Shown piece after piece: positions 45,906-60,069 of a stretch of 64,000 nucleotides of DNA (the first letter of the stretch is position 1; each line of letters begins with the position of its first letter). The stretch comes from Epiperipatus broadwayi (taxonomy: Eukaryota > Onychophora > Udeonychophora > Euonychophora > Peripatidae). Position numbers and translations under genes: made by a program. The DNA lies in the NCBI GenBank assembly GCA_028023455.1, contig JAQFVV010006622.1, forward strand, positions 186,001 to 250,000, in the 5' to 3' direction. The notes beneath the pieces are model-generated. The model searched no databases. It worked only from the letters and a program-made list of their open reading frames with translations, and had not been told where the DNA came from.

Positions 45906-47332
45906 GTATATATTATAAATGTAGATTGTAATGTTAATTATAATTTTATTCAATGCATTATCTTGATGCACGATTGAAAAAGCTTATTGACTATATTATA
46001 ATATACAATTAATTATATAATTAATAGTAATGACTTACATCTTAAATACATTATGAATAAGGACACTTAAATGTCTTCTATTAGCTCATTATTTAATTTA
46101 GACGTATACTATTCATTAATTGAATAATCTCTAGTCTAATATATGACTAATAAAAATCTTAGTAAAATTTCGTCAAGTGCTTTCTGTCAAAGTTATGATA
46201 AGTTTGACATTTATCAGTTAAACTGTAATAATTCCCTATCTATAAATTTTAGCTTATTATGTGTGATGCTGGAGTTGATAGGAAGATAAAGGAAATTTTG
46301 CTAAACGTAGCATTATACATTTTTTATTGTTATAAGCTTACAATTAAATATTTGGCTATTATATAACATTTATATATTAGTTAAATGATGAGTCAGTAGA
46401 AGAAAATTAAATTTTCACATTCTTAACAATTACATGTCCATATATTATATGGCAATATAAATATATGTGTGTTAATTCTACTATAGAAATAAAATATGAT
46501 AAATAATAATAAAAATATTAATTTCATACACCGTGTGCTAAGATCTTGCCTGTTATATTTATTTCACGTTTTATCCCGTGAAGAGTTGTATTTCACATTA
46601 CAATTACTTTATTAAATATATTAAAGTTATGTTATGTATATATGTATGCATCACTTTGTGTTTATAGATCCTTAAAAAGAGAAGCATTTTATATACTTTG
46701 AACTAAAAACTTTTGTACTTCACAGCTGTTTAGTCTGTAATCTGTTTGAGCACCTGATATCTCAGCCACAAAAAGTAAAAGCTTATATGAGTATAACATT
46801 GAAATCTTACGATTTAAAATAAAAAATCAAAACAAATGTGTTTTGCTTGTAAATTTAAGTTTTAATATGTTGTAACAAATTTAGAATTACCTTATCAGTC
46901 GTTTAAAACTGGTATTATTATAAAAAAAGTGTTACTCAGTTAAAATCCATTTACATTGAATGTATATTTACATTGTATATAATTACTATTAGTTAACATT
47001 CAAAAAAATAAATTTAGTGCATAAACTACACAATTCCCTAAAAAAATTTTGACAGGCGCACTTTTTTAGCTTTTTATCCGATTTATTTTCTCTCCAGATT
47101 TATATTTTTTTTTTACCTTCACAGACCCTGCTAATACATTCGTCATAAATCTGTTTGCTTCTAATTTCATGTTCAATCCTAGTTTTCTCAATAAATTAAC
47201 TTTTCAGTATTGTAATCTATTCTTTTCCAAATCACATTCAAAACCTCAAATTATTTCTCATACTTCTTTTTAATATACCAACTCCTCTTATAAAATTACA
47301 TTCCAGAAAAAAAAGTTTACTAAGTCTGATTA
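45906..47332. other. AT-rich intergenic sequence, no feature seen
   Basis: No supported gene or repeat. Confidence 0.5.
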
Positions 47333-47347
47333 TTAATTCTATTGTTA

Positions 47348-47553
47348 TTAAACAATTCAAAACAAAACAACACTCTCCATATAGTAGTGCCATCTTGTGC
47401 TAACTAGAGCAATCAATGGATGCCAGAAGGCTTGTGCATAAAATCCCTATCTAGTGCCTACTCATCCAATATCCCCAGACTAGTTTCTGGCTTGTGGCCT
47501 TCATCAGTGAGGAGCCTTGGATCTGAGATAGTGATCATGTGATGTTTAGTGGT
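47348..47553 (-). mobile_element. HHR family-2 compact retroposon with 15-bp TSDs
   Basis: A 206-bp element bounded by perfect 15-bp duplications TTAATTCTATTGTTA (47333-47347 and 47554-47568). On the minus strand it begins ACCACTAAACATCACATGAT, then carries a full hammerhead, then about 110 bp ending in a TTTTGTTTTGAATTG tail. It has no ORF. The ends match the palindromic element at 16.97 kb. Confidence 0.92.
47464..47522 (-). ncRNA. Hammerhead ribozyme, family 2, intact copy
   Basis: Minus strand: stem I ATCCAA-GGC-TCCTCA; core CTGATGA (47501-47507); stem II GGC-CACAA-GCC with an A-A mismatch at its base; GAAA (47484-47487); self-complementary ACTAGT as a 3-bp stem III; cleavage triplet GTC with predicted cleavage between 478 and 477 (last three digits); then TGGGGA and TTGGAT, which pair with both halves of stem I. 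Twelve stem I pairs agree. The A-A mismatch next to the core is the one unusual point. Confidence 0.78.
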
Positions 47554-47568
47554 TTAATTCTATTGTTA

Positions 47569-49075
47569 ATAGTTATAAAATATTTTGTTATCTTTATTAA
47601 ATATTTGTTTGGACGTTGCAATTATCACTCAATATCTTACTACTATGGCCCAGACAAAAAGATTTGAATCCACGTGAAGCGCTAATTTTCTTCAAATATC
47701 GAACAAACGTAGGATCTTTTAAAAAATAGATGTCACATAGAACCAACACTAATAGGTATTGAATTATTTGTAAATAAATATCAAACTATTTTTAACTAGT
47801 GAATAAAACAAAATGAATATCACATCTTCTGCCCCCCCCCCCCCATCAAAATTAGTAATCTAGATAAGTACTGACTTTTTCCTTCACGACTTCTACGTAG
47901 ATGTGGGTAAGAGAAAAAGTTTTACTGCAGTGAGACTGTTTTATCTTGTATCAATTAATAGATAACCACCTTCCTAAATGTATTAAGCTTAAGGACACTT
48001 TTATACAAATTGTTACAATTTAAAATTTTAAGTAAAAGAAAAAATGGGGAGGGAGTATAAAGAGTTTAATCTTATGTTGATGTTTCAGAGGTATCTACTG
48101 TTTCATTAAAGATATGTGGTAATACTTTCTAGTCAGCATCATTCCAAAAACTATCCACATATCTGTTTTAAATGAAGCTTATTTATAAATTCGTTTTATT
48201 GAAATTCATAAAAGATTTTCTGATAACAAGATTGCAATTTGACTACTAATTATGTTCAATGCAATTTTTTTTTCATTTACTATATCATGAATCCAATGCA
48301 TCAAAATATCATAAGAACACCTCTAGTGAAAATTAATGTCCCTATTACATATAAAATCAGATTACATGTGATAATATATATTTATGAATATGAATTCATT
48401 TAATGTTAAGTCTTTCAACGGAACTACTTATGCCATAAATATCAATGTAAGCAATCACAAGAATATCGATCTCTTGTTTATTAATATTGATATTTTTAAA
48501 AATCAGAAATTTAGAAGAATATAAACAATGGTCATAAGACAAAGTGAACCACCTTTATGACACAGGTAACACTACTGGAAAATATAGTATTAGATAAGTT
48601 CACATTTTCTAATCTAATTTCAGTTTAATATTATTCATTTATATATAATTTAAAGAGTCAATAAAATTTAGTGTCATTTATATTAATTAAGTTTAATTGA
48701 CTTTTTTGTCTTGTCCCATCCAATTGTCTTAACAGGTGAAAATGAAAACACTTTTATCTGTCTCTTGAGTTTTTATTAAGATGGTAAATATGATGTTTGA
48801 GATACTTAATATCATACTCATAGAGAAAATTTACAGCCTCATTTAAATCAGCAGTTGAATGATGTCATGTGAGATGGTTAATGAAAATTAATTAAGATAG
48901 CATTAAGAGTGTTTAGTGGTTCTTAAAATAATTACATATTAATAGGTGTTTTTTATATAGAAATAGTGGAGCAGTTAGCCCTCACTATGAATTATAAAAT
49001 ACGTAATTTTTAAAAATAAATATTTTTAATTAATAATATATATATATAGTTGCACCATAGACCTAACCTTAAAAA
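47569..49075. other. AT-rich intergenic sequence
   Basis: A C-run lies at about 47832-47844. No gene seen. Confidence 0.5.
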
Positions 49076-49079
49076 TAAA

Positions 49080-49480
49080 ACTGTTTTTTTTTTTTTTTGT
49101 TTTGTGCACACACACCCCCCCTCCATTCAAACTTTTAATTTTAGAAAGTTGGTGAAATTAACATTTTTACTTTATCGCATTTAACCTTTTTATCTTTTTT
49201 TTTTTTTATATTTTTTTTTTTTTTTATTTTTATTTTCTTTTTTTCCTTTCTTTTATTTTTTTTTTTTTTTTTTTTTTTTATTTTTTTTTTTTTTATTAAT
49301 TTTTTTTTTTTTTTTATAAAAAAAAAAAAAAAAATTTTTTTTTTTTTATAATTGTTTTTTTTTTAAAAATAAAAAAAAGTAAAAGGGTAGTTTTTTGAGG
49401 GAGTGAAGTAAGTGTGGTGTTTTTTTTTTTTTTTTTATTTAATTTATTTTATTTTATTTTTTTTTTTTTTTTATTTTTTT

Positions 49481-49529
<49 letters not shown>

Positions 49530-49560
49530 TGAAGTTTTTTTTTATTGTATTGTTTTTTAA
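49080..49560. repeat. T-rich low-complexity block
   Basis: Almost continuous runs of T, including one of more than 40, with short interruptions and one A-run. Homopolymers of this size are prone to sequencing or assembly error. Confidence 0.9.
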
Positions 49561-52500
49561 ATTTTTGAAAATGAATATAAAGTAAAGAAAATCAAAACGT
49601 AGAAAAAAGGGGATATATATATATACATAAAAAAAAGTGTTTTTAAAAGAAGAGGGTTTTTTTTTTAAATATTAATTTGTTTGTGTTTTTTATTTTTTTT
49701 TTTGAAAAAGAAAAGGATTGAGTCGGGATTAGAAACAGAAGTAAATGGATTTATCGCATTTAAGTGTAAAATTGTTTTAAATAGAAAAAAAAAAGTTAAG
49801 TGAAATAATAGGTTTAGTTAAGATTAGAACTTATTGTAGTTATAATGTTATTAAGGAAATGGGTGTGCATGAATGTTTATTTAAAAAATCATCATCATCA
49901 TCATCATAATAATAATAATAATAATAAGGGAGATGCTATAATAAAATATGATAAATTTATATAAAAACTATTTAATATATAGGGTATATGAGCACAGACT
50001 TTCAAAACTATTTAAGTTATTTATTATTATTCACTTTAAGTTATTTTTGGCATTTCTTGAATGCAATGTTGTTCTAAAATAAAAACAGGGTGTGCGTGGA
50101 AATATATGAGCAGAACAATACATTTTTTGAGCATTGCATGATTTCTAGGAGATAATTACTTGGAGACTATAGACATTTGGATGAAATGAGATTTCACAGA
50201 AGAGGAGTTGTTTATCCTTAAAACAAAACCTTGGTTACTTGTCAATAAACTTTCGATATAGCTAAATCAATTTTTTTATAATACACTTCTAAAATTGTAA
50301 AAGTATATCTCTACAAGACAAATCATCAGAAAACCTACAAATCTTGATATAAACGTTTCTAAAAACCACCAACACCCTTCACCTAATTTTAATAGACTAT
50401 TTATTTCATGAACTTTCAAATATCTGAATGAAACTTCTTTTCCATATTCATTACTTTCCTTTTCATTCTTTGCTAATGCCAATGTGGGATCAAAATGAAA
50501 AACAATGAACTTTAAGTTTAGGACTTTATAATACAAAAAGCAAAAAAAAAAAAGAAATCAAATCATTATTATATTATTATTGATATTTTTTATTATAAGT
50601 TTTATTTATAAATTTTCTGTTAGTTTTTGCAAAGAAAATAGCTTAAAAGATAGAGGTAAATTTAATTGAGGGGGGGGGGTATAAATATAACACATATGGT
50701 ATGTCATATTTTAATGAAAATTATTTAGTTTAATATGCTTATAATTTGACACTAGTAGGGTTATATAGAGCAGTAAAATTTAATTTTATTATTATTATTA
50801 TTAACATTAAGTCTTTTAATTAACCTCTTCATTATTATGATTGCATAATGCAACCAACCATTTTCAAAATGTAAACATCCATTTAACAGTGTAATATTCA
50901 TGGAAATCTATGCAGTCTATGCATGTGCTTTTTATACCCTCGTTTTCATCTCTTTTTCAGCTTTTCATAAAGGCAAGTTTTACTTTTCTAAAAATAAAAA
51001 ATAAAAAATTTTGATAATTTTTGTGATCAAATAAATTGAATTTTTTTGTCTTTCTCTCTTTTTTTTTTTTTTTTTGATAGTTAATGGAAAAGATTTCACC
51101 CTGAAAAATATATCGGTTAAAAATTTTACTTTTGCCAATATAGTTTGAAGAGAATGTTATGTGGGGGCCCAATGGTAAATATTTATTTTTCTATATTTTT
51201 TAATAATTATTAATTTTTATATATTTTTTTAATTTTTTTTTATTATATATATTTGACAAAAATGTACAAAAAAAATTATTATTGAAATTAATAAAAAAAA
51301 AAAGATCATGATTACTTACATTTTTTTCTATGATATGAGCTTGGCTTCAGTATTTGAATTAGATGATATCAAATAAAAATAAATATGTTTTCCAAATATT
51401 ATGACTTGATTTAGATTTTTGTATAATATCTTGTCTACATTTTTAATAATAAATATATGCAAATGCTCAAAGTAAAGATTTTGACAGTATATATATATAT
51501 AAACTACTAGCTTATGAACCTCAAGTTTAACTCTATAATGAATTTAGTATTTCATTCACTTTTTATTTTATTTTATTATTTTATTTTGTATTTAGTGACT
51601 ATTTTAGTAGTACTTTTTAATAAATTACAAACTGTATTGAAGTTCTTTATTATAATATTCAAATTATACTAATTATTAATCAATATTAACTACTTGTTAC
51701 TAGGTATGACATATACATTGCAAACCTCTGTATAGAAATACATTTTGAAGGGCTAAAGAGGAAAGGAAAGGTACTAATATCTTTATTCTATGAAGTTTTC
51801 AAGTAATGGATTACCTTAGGGAAGTGTTATTATATACTAATTTTTTAGAAATTTTATGATGAATCCAACTAACCTACTAACAAAAATATAATTTTAAGTT
51901 GTATGCATGATAATTTAGACTTTATGAAATAATATGAAAATAATTATTAGAAATATTAACTTTTATTCTTTTTTTATTACTTTGAATATCAATGACTATA
52001 TTTTTTTCAGCTTAATTACATTCTTTTGTTTTTGATCTTTAAAATAATATATATTATGTCATTTTTAGTAATACAAACATATGTTATGATCAAATTTGTG
52101 GCTTAATATAATTTTTTAGATATTCAATATGGCTGCATCGTCAGTGTAAAGGTATTGAATGTATTGATTCAAGGTTGAAATGGATTTTGTTATATTTTCA
52201 CACTCCATCATTATAAATATAAAGTTTAAATAGATTAATATACTTCAGCTTTAGATGTATATCTTAGATAGTGACATTATTTTTTATTCTTAGCATAGTA
52301 AAATGCAATTACTTTTTCTATTTCACATTATAGATGATAAATGTCTCTTATTATAGTATTTTGAGTAAGCATGGCAATATGCAAATATGTTTATTTCACA
52401 TAAGAAATGATAAATGCCTATTGACATATGTTGTAAAGGTATGCTAAAAAATAAATGATATTTTGCTTTTAGTCACTTTAAAATATAATTCATAATGTAT

Positions 52501-55179
52501 TAGTTAAAGCTAGTATCCTAGGTATTTATATATATTAAAAGGTAATAAGCCAAATATACTTAAGATGTAGGCATTATTTTTTTGAAAATCCTTTACTTAT
52601 AAAATATGCATATTGATTATAATTACACTAATTTTTTATTGTAGTATTAAATAAATGTAATTTACTTTTTGTAACTCTTGTTGAAATTTTTTTAGGTCAT
52701 AAAAACACTGCTTGGATCTTAAAGGTGTGAAGCTGTTTTGGAACTATAGATTGTAATATATTCAATAAAAAGCCGAATATGTTTATTATTTATAAATGAT
52801 ATGATAACACTTAAATGTAAATAAATGAATATAATTTTTTTAATTTGGTTTATATATATATATTTCTTTTAATCATAAGATTGTCACTTATCAACATCAT
52901 TAATTTTCTGGTCACACACTAATGTTACTAGTGTATTTACAGTATATTTACCCTGAAATATTACACATACATTCTCACAAATATTTTCATTCATTTAATA
53001 ATATTAAATTAACATTATGAAATTCTTTACATTAATTATTTAGTAAATTTTAAAACATTTAATAGCAGAACAGGTTTATTTTATAATAAAGAAATTTATT
53101 TTAAAGCCAAACACTTTCAAATACTAAAAGTATATATATAAATAAAAATAGTGATTACGTTTAAGGAATTTCTGTGATTATTTATTTACTTATATATATA
53201 TGAATGAATAAAATGCTTTTTGATTCTGAGGTATATTTGCTTTAAAAATGCACATATTTAATAGAAAGTTATAGTTAAATATTAAAATATATTTTATACT
53301 TTATTATTCTATATCAGTTTATTTAGTCATATGGGATGCAACAAAGTCTCTTGCTCTCTCTTTCTTTATCTTATATGTATCAGTGCAGTTTTTGACTTTC
53401 TCAGTTTGTGGTGTTTATTAAATAAAAATATCTAATGGTAAATAATATTTTAATAATGAATAAATATAACGTCATGTGAAATTTACCAAATCTATTTTAA
53501 ATAATAATTGAATTGCCCTCTGGTTCCCAAGTTCGTTAACTTATTTATATATTAAAATGAAAATTTTCAAGGGCATGTGATGTTTTATAAATCATAGTTT
53601 TGGAAGTGATCATGTTTAATAAAATATAATAAAAATAAAATCCTGTTTCAATAAGATAGCACATATTGTTAACCGGGTGAATAAATAATATATATGTGTA
53701 TGTGTGTGTTTGTGTAATATAATTGCAGAAATGTACAGACTTTCTTTAAAAAATGTTCCTCTTTCCTTTTTATAAATGATTAGTATTTATCTGAGAACTC
53801 TCTCAATATTTGTATATTATTTTCAGAATCTTATTTGAAAACTTATATATGTACATATGGGAAAGTATATATGCATGCAGTTGGAGAAAGAACTAAATAT
53901 CTTTTTCATTAAGCACATATTTTATATAGATTACAGCGCTTTTTTTAAAAAAAAAAAACTTTATTTGTGTGGATGATTATGACTTGGACATTATATCAAC
54001 TAAGGAAATTTACCATTTTCTAAGTTCCTCTAATAATAATCTGAGAATTGAAACATTGAATGATAGTCCTATCAATGAAGGCAACCAATGAAGACAATAA
54101 AGGTAATACTGAAGTATTTACTACATTTAGTGCATGTATAGAGTAATAACACATTTATTTAGACCAAGAAACATATAATTAAATCTTGTAAAGATTCTTT
54201 GTTTTTACATACTATATGACTCAATAAATATATTTATTTAAACATTTTGGTGCATTTTCAACAGACATATTTTTTAACTTAATTCATTATATACTACATA
54301 ACTTTTCGGATACAACTTTCCAATTTTTTGGTTATGATCATTGCATATATTACCTCAACAGTATAAAACACAGATTTCTCTCTCTTTCTCATTATGCATG
54401 AATTTCCAAACAGCCATAACTCTTTATTAGATTACAGGAATTTCCATGCCCATGATAACAGCAGTAATATAATTTTTTATCCAAAATGAGTACAATTTAC
54501 TGCAATAGCATATATTACCTTTTTTACTATTTCTGCTTTATTGTCCATTAGTACATATTTCATTGTTTCAAGACTTTTTGTCTAGAAAAAAAAATGCTAG
54601 CCAGAGGAAATATAAGGGGGTGATAATAAAACAACACGTATAAAAAAAGTAATAATCAAATCATATATTGCATTTTAAAATCATATTAAGATCTTTAATG
54701 TCAAATGGAAAGAGGAACATATAATAAATAATTTTACGCAACCTTAAATAAGCATTAGAAAACTCAAGTTATTTCGAAAAAACATGTCAGTAATACAAAA
54801 ATTAATATTTTATATATATACTCTAACCTTAATTTACAATTAAGGCAGAATTTTCAGCACAACAAACTAATCATCGAGTTAAAAAATAAAGCTATTATGT
54901 AAATATTACTGATAGTTGCAATATAATTTGATATATGATGCAAAATCTGAAAAGCCATTCATATTATGAACAAAGCTAATAGTATAATTATTGTGTCATT
55001 CCTAGACTGCACATCACACAGAAAAGCAAGAACATGTATAGAGAAAAGTATTAACAAGAAATCAAAAATAAAATATATGTTTGAAAAACATAACGATTTA
55101 TATTAACATCACCGCAAGAATTAAGATGCCACAATAGAGTAGAACATGACTTGTTATTAAAAAACAGATGATATTACAC
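49561..55179. other. AT-rich intergenic sequence, no gene seen
   Basis: Includes a short ATC/TAA microsatellite (about 49889-49927), a G-run (about 50671-50680) and TA tracts. The ORFs at 50276-50536 and 50957-51172 (minus) have no recognisable features. Confidence 0.5.
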
Positions 55180-55287
55180 CGTCTATGCTCTTTATTACTG
55201 TTTTACAATGTTTTCATTACAAGCCACTATGACAGTTTCAATGGGTTGTAATAAAAGCATTGTAAAACAATAATAAATAGCATGGAT
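55180..55287. repeat. Short foldback repeat
   Basis: Inverted arms of about 45 bp (55181-55225 and 55243-55287) are built around TGTTTTACAATG with a 17-bp loop. No TSD or ribozyme core identified. Confidence 0.78.
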
Positions 55288-57600
55288 GATTTAATATATG
55301 GATTTGGCAATGCAATAAAAAATATAAAGTTAAAAACAGATGACATTGGACAAACAAAATCTTCAATAGGATTCCAAAAGATTGTTATAGACTAAGGAAA
55401 TGAGTATACACAGTATGAGATATGAAACTGTTCTGGAGTTATATGAAAAAAAAGAATCTATGGACACTGCCTTAAACTTAGAGAGTGTTATTCTGTAAAT
55501 AATCAATGATGCTTGGAAATGATGAAGATAACTAATCATATATAATGAGAGGGGAATTAGAACCAAATGAGTTATAGTTATCTAAAAGCATACATTTAGA
55601 GAAATAAGTGGAGAAAAATGCTTTAACTTTTCAAAAACAAAAGAAAAGGGCAATTGATTAATGCTATTGTATTTTGTCCAAAACATATAAATGAATAAAG
55701 GATATTTCAGAAGTAAGAAAAAAAATATGACAATGAATTCTTTTCAAAAGCATTCATAAATAACATCATTTTCATAGGTTGCTGAATGGCAACAGCATTT
55801 CCAATATTTCTTCACAGAAAAATAATATAAAGCATGACATTAATTTCCTATATAATAATTACTGGTTTCTAAAAAATGTTCTTTTCTAGATAAAAGTAAT
55901 CAGAAAACCATTCTATTACAGAAATAAAGATATATCCCTATATGCTCATTACATAAAGCTAGATTTGGTTGTAAATGCTTTTAAGCAGTTGAGAATTTCC
56001 TAGTAGTTTATGATTTGTTTTTCAAATAATACATTAGTTATATATCTAGTTATCTATTAATTAATTGACATGTACGTATTCTTATTTAGAGGTAGGAAAA
56101 ATAAAAACAGAAATCATTCATTATCCAGTTTTGATGAGAAAGATAAGTAATATCTTTTTCTTTACCATTTCATAGTTTAAAAATGCTATGCATATATATA
56201 AGGTAATATTTATAATTAAAGAAAGCCAATAAAAAGAAAGACAAAAATTAAAAAGGAAATAAAATGCACACATTGATTTTGGTTAACAATATTATAAATA
56301 AACTAATAAACAGAAATTATGCAACAAAAATTAATAATTAGTCTAATTAAAATAGATAGATAGTCAAGACATTGGACTGCAATAGATAAACAGCTAGATA
56401 GAGTAAAACCAGAAGAATTGAATAGATAGGTCATTAATAAGCAATACATATGTTCTTTATTGATACATAAATTAATATTGATTGAGTAATAAATGAAAGC
56501 AATAAATAAAATGATAAAAAAGACATTAATAAAATTTTGAATAATTTAAGGTTTGTTAAATAAATGAATGGCAAAATGATATATAACTAAATGGAACTAT
56601 ATAAAATTATAAAATCAGACAGCTAGAACAGAATAACAAATGAAGGAATAGTAATAATTATAAAGAAAAAACTGACAAGAAGTAGCTGAATCAAGATTCA
56701 AGTGAATATCAATATATATATATAAGTAGAGATATATGGAATTAGATAGATAAACAGAAAATAGAAGAAGTGAATGATAGATAGAAGAAAAACATAAATT
56801 AGTGGATGGTTAGAAAACGCAAACATATCTAGGTAGATACAAAAAATATAATAAACATAAAGTCAAACTACGAATTAAGTCGTTTGTTAGAAATTATCAC
56901 TACTGACCTTGAAAAACAAGATGCTTATTTGGGGGGGAAAGGGAATTAAATAATAATTTTCATTTCTTTTTTAACATTTCTTAACTTTTCTTTTATTTGA
57001 GAAATCTACTTGCGTTCAAGATTGTAATTACAATATTTTATGATTATTATTATTATTTTTTAAAAATATATTTTTCCTTCTTCAACTATTTTACTTTTGT
57101 TTTTTCCCTTTGTTTAGAATTCTTAATAGCAATCGCAGAAATAAAAAATAGTTGTAAATTCCCTACAGTAAAAACGAAAAGATAACGGAAAGTAATAGTT
57201 TATTATAAACAAAAAAAAAAAATTTTTTTTCATGTATGGAATTTTGAAATAACTAAAAAATTCAGAAAATTAAAAATATATATCAACTAATAATGTTCAT
57301 ATAAACATATGCATTAAGCATATCACGACGCTCAAAATAATAGAAATATTTTTCAGATGATGTTATCAGTTGTAAGTTTTTGTTTATTATATGCATACAT
57401 ATTGCAACGAAGGGTTAAATACTGTAGAGATCAATGCATCCATCTATCAAGCTCAAGAACTGAAGATTGAGTTTAGATTTTTGAATATTTTTTTCATGTA
57501 TGTGATATTTATCAAAGTATCATATAATGTTTTTAAAAGTAATCATCATCATCAGCAGCAATCTCTCTCAAAAAACACTGTCATTTCAATTTCAAGATAG
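55288..57600. other. AT-rich intergenic sequence, no feature seen
   Basis: Many GATAGATAG-like scattered motifs (56340-56830), consistent with an old degenerate tetranucleotide-rich region. No gene. Confidence 0.45.
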
Positions 57601-57973
<373 letters not shown>

Positions 57974-59287
57974 GAATGACCCAGTATTCATTGATTAATA
58001 AAGCATACAATAAAGACACATTGGATGTGAGTAAATAAAACTTATAAATTGGTTCACACTAATGATAGAAATATAAGTCCTAAGCAATAAAGAGAATGAA
58101 TGGCTGAACTAAATATCTTCCCAATGGATCATTACACATTGCATTTTTCACAACCATATAAGTTCTTTGTTTAAAATACTAAAATCATAAAATAATTATT
58201 TATTTATTTATTTACTAATAATATGTAAGGAGTATAATTATATTGTATTTTATTTACTGTATAAGGTGCATATCATCATAAGTCTATCCATAATATACCT
58301 ATTTCATGTATTTTCTACCCAATTTTAACACCTGTAATAATAACAAAAACCACTCTATTTGCATTATTTCAGAATCATTGCGTTTTACAACAGTAATTTA
58401 ATGGAGTATATATATATATGATGTCTTTAAATTTTCATATTACCTTCTGAAGTTTGGACTTTTTCATTGAGTAAAATTATATCTGCAGCACACTTTAGCA
58501 ACAATATTTATCTCTGTATTAAACAAACTAATAGTTTGAGATTCAAAAACATTTTAAAGAATTGCGACCAATATGATTTTCCCACATAGTTATATATGAC
58601 TGACACTAGGACAGCAATTATATTTTAATGATTTTAGTTTTACACTAACAATAGATACTCTTAAACTTCAAAAAACTTTCCAAGATAAAAATTGTTTCTT
58701 GAGTGTTTTATTTTTGTAAATTTGCAAAGAACCAATAATAATCAGTTATTTTGCAAGTAAATTATTTTTGATAGCAGTGATAGATACTTTCCAATTTTTA
58801 AAATCATAATATAAAAGATTAAAATCAATGGTCATTAAAAGAGATTACTGGATTCCTGCAGCTAGTAATAGATGATATTTGAATTGCTTTAATATTTACC
58901 TTCTAGATACTAAATTTTATTATTTTTAATTAACTTATATTATTATTATTGAATGTTTAAATAGAATCTATTGTTCTATAGTGGTAAAAATGTTTGCTAT
59001 AATGAGAAAACTGTTCTTTGAAAATGAGAATAAAAGTTTCATAGGATTAATCAAAAACATTCACACAAATTGTATGTGTTATTGATGGTATACTTGTGGT
59101 TGCTTTCAAAATGTTCACATCAAGCATTGTAAATTCAAACCAGACTTTTTTTATATAGTTTCAACTACTTTTCCTAATTAGTAATGATTATTTTATTATA
59201 TATAAACATTTTTTAAATCTGCATTTATTCACTTTACAATATTTTTTGAAAAAATATTATAATATTTTGAGATTTAGATTAGAACAT
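57974..59287. other. AT-rich intergenic sequence, no feature seen
   Basis: No supported gene or repeat. Confidence 0.5.
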
Positions 59288-59303
59288 CAGAAATTCATTG
59301 TTT

Positions 59304-59406
59304 TTTTTTTTTTAGTGTGTCAGGGGCGGGGGGCGGCACCCCCCACCCGCCAACCCCCCGGCAAGGGCAGGGGGCCCGCCCGCCCCCCCCACCCCCCAAT
59401 ACAAGA
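59304..59406 (-). mobile_element. Short GC-rich retrocopy with poly(A) and 16-bp TSD
   Basis: On the minus strand about 90 bp of G/C-dominated sequence ends CCCCTGACACACTAAAAAAA. It is flanked by a perfect 16-bp duplication CAGAAATTCATTGTTT (59288-59303 and 59407-59422). An A-tail plus TSD is the mark of LINE-machinery insertion. The insert is probably the severely 5'-truncated 3' end of a non-LTR element or a retroposed RNA. The minus strand has many G-runs. Confidence 0.88.
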
Positions 59407-59422
59407 CAGAAATTCATTGTTT

Positions 59423-60069
59423 GCTCTACCTTCTAGTACATTTTTCAAGCAAACTTTATTACAATTATCATCTTCATGTAAATAATATGACTATTAATAT
59501 TTTTTTTCCTTTTGAATTCAAGAGAAAATTATTATCTGCTCGCAATTGATCATTTCCATTTTTTTCTATAAAATAGCAAGTAAATAAAAAAATACGAATT
59601 TTTTTTTAAAAGAAACACTTTTATCTACTTAATGTACTATATGTATATGGGGTTTCACGATATTCTTAACATTATGTGACTAAAATAGATGAATTTGGCA
59701 TTTAAATTTATAAACATTCTTAAATTATTTTTGAACATGAATGCCATATGCTTTTACTTGTTTGCATAATACAAAAACTACTGCCAAATCGGGAAAAAAT
59801 ATTTTTGGTACATATTTTTTTACTTTTTAGTATATTTGTGTGAACAGAAGTGTTTCTTCAAGTGTTTCTTCAAAATGTTTTTATATTTTTTTATTTTCTA
59901 CTTTTTGTTTGATATAATTTTACAAATTAGGAATAAAGAAAGTTTGGATTTAATTTGATAACACTAGATAATAGTACCAGTTCTGAATCCCATATAAAAA
60001 TACAATTTTTTAATTTATTATTAATTTGCATATTCTAAAAAATGTATAGTCATCAGGAATACATATGGT
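59423..60069. other. AT-rich intergenic sequence, no feature seen
   Basis: No supported gene or repeat. Confidence 0.5.
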
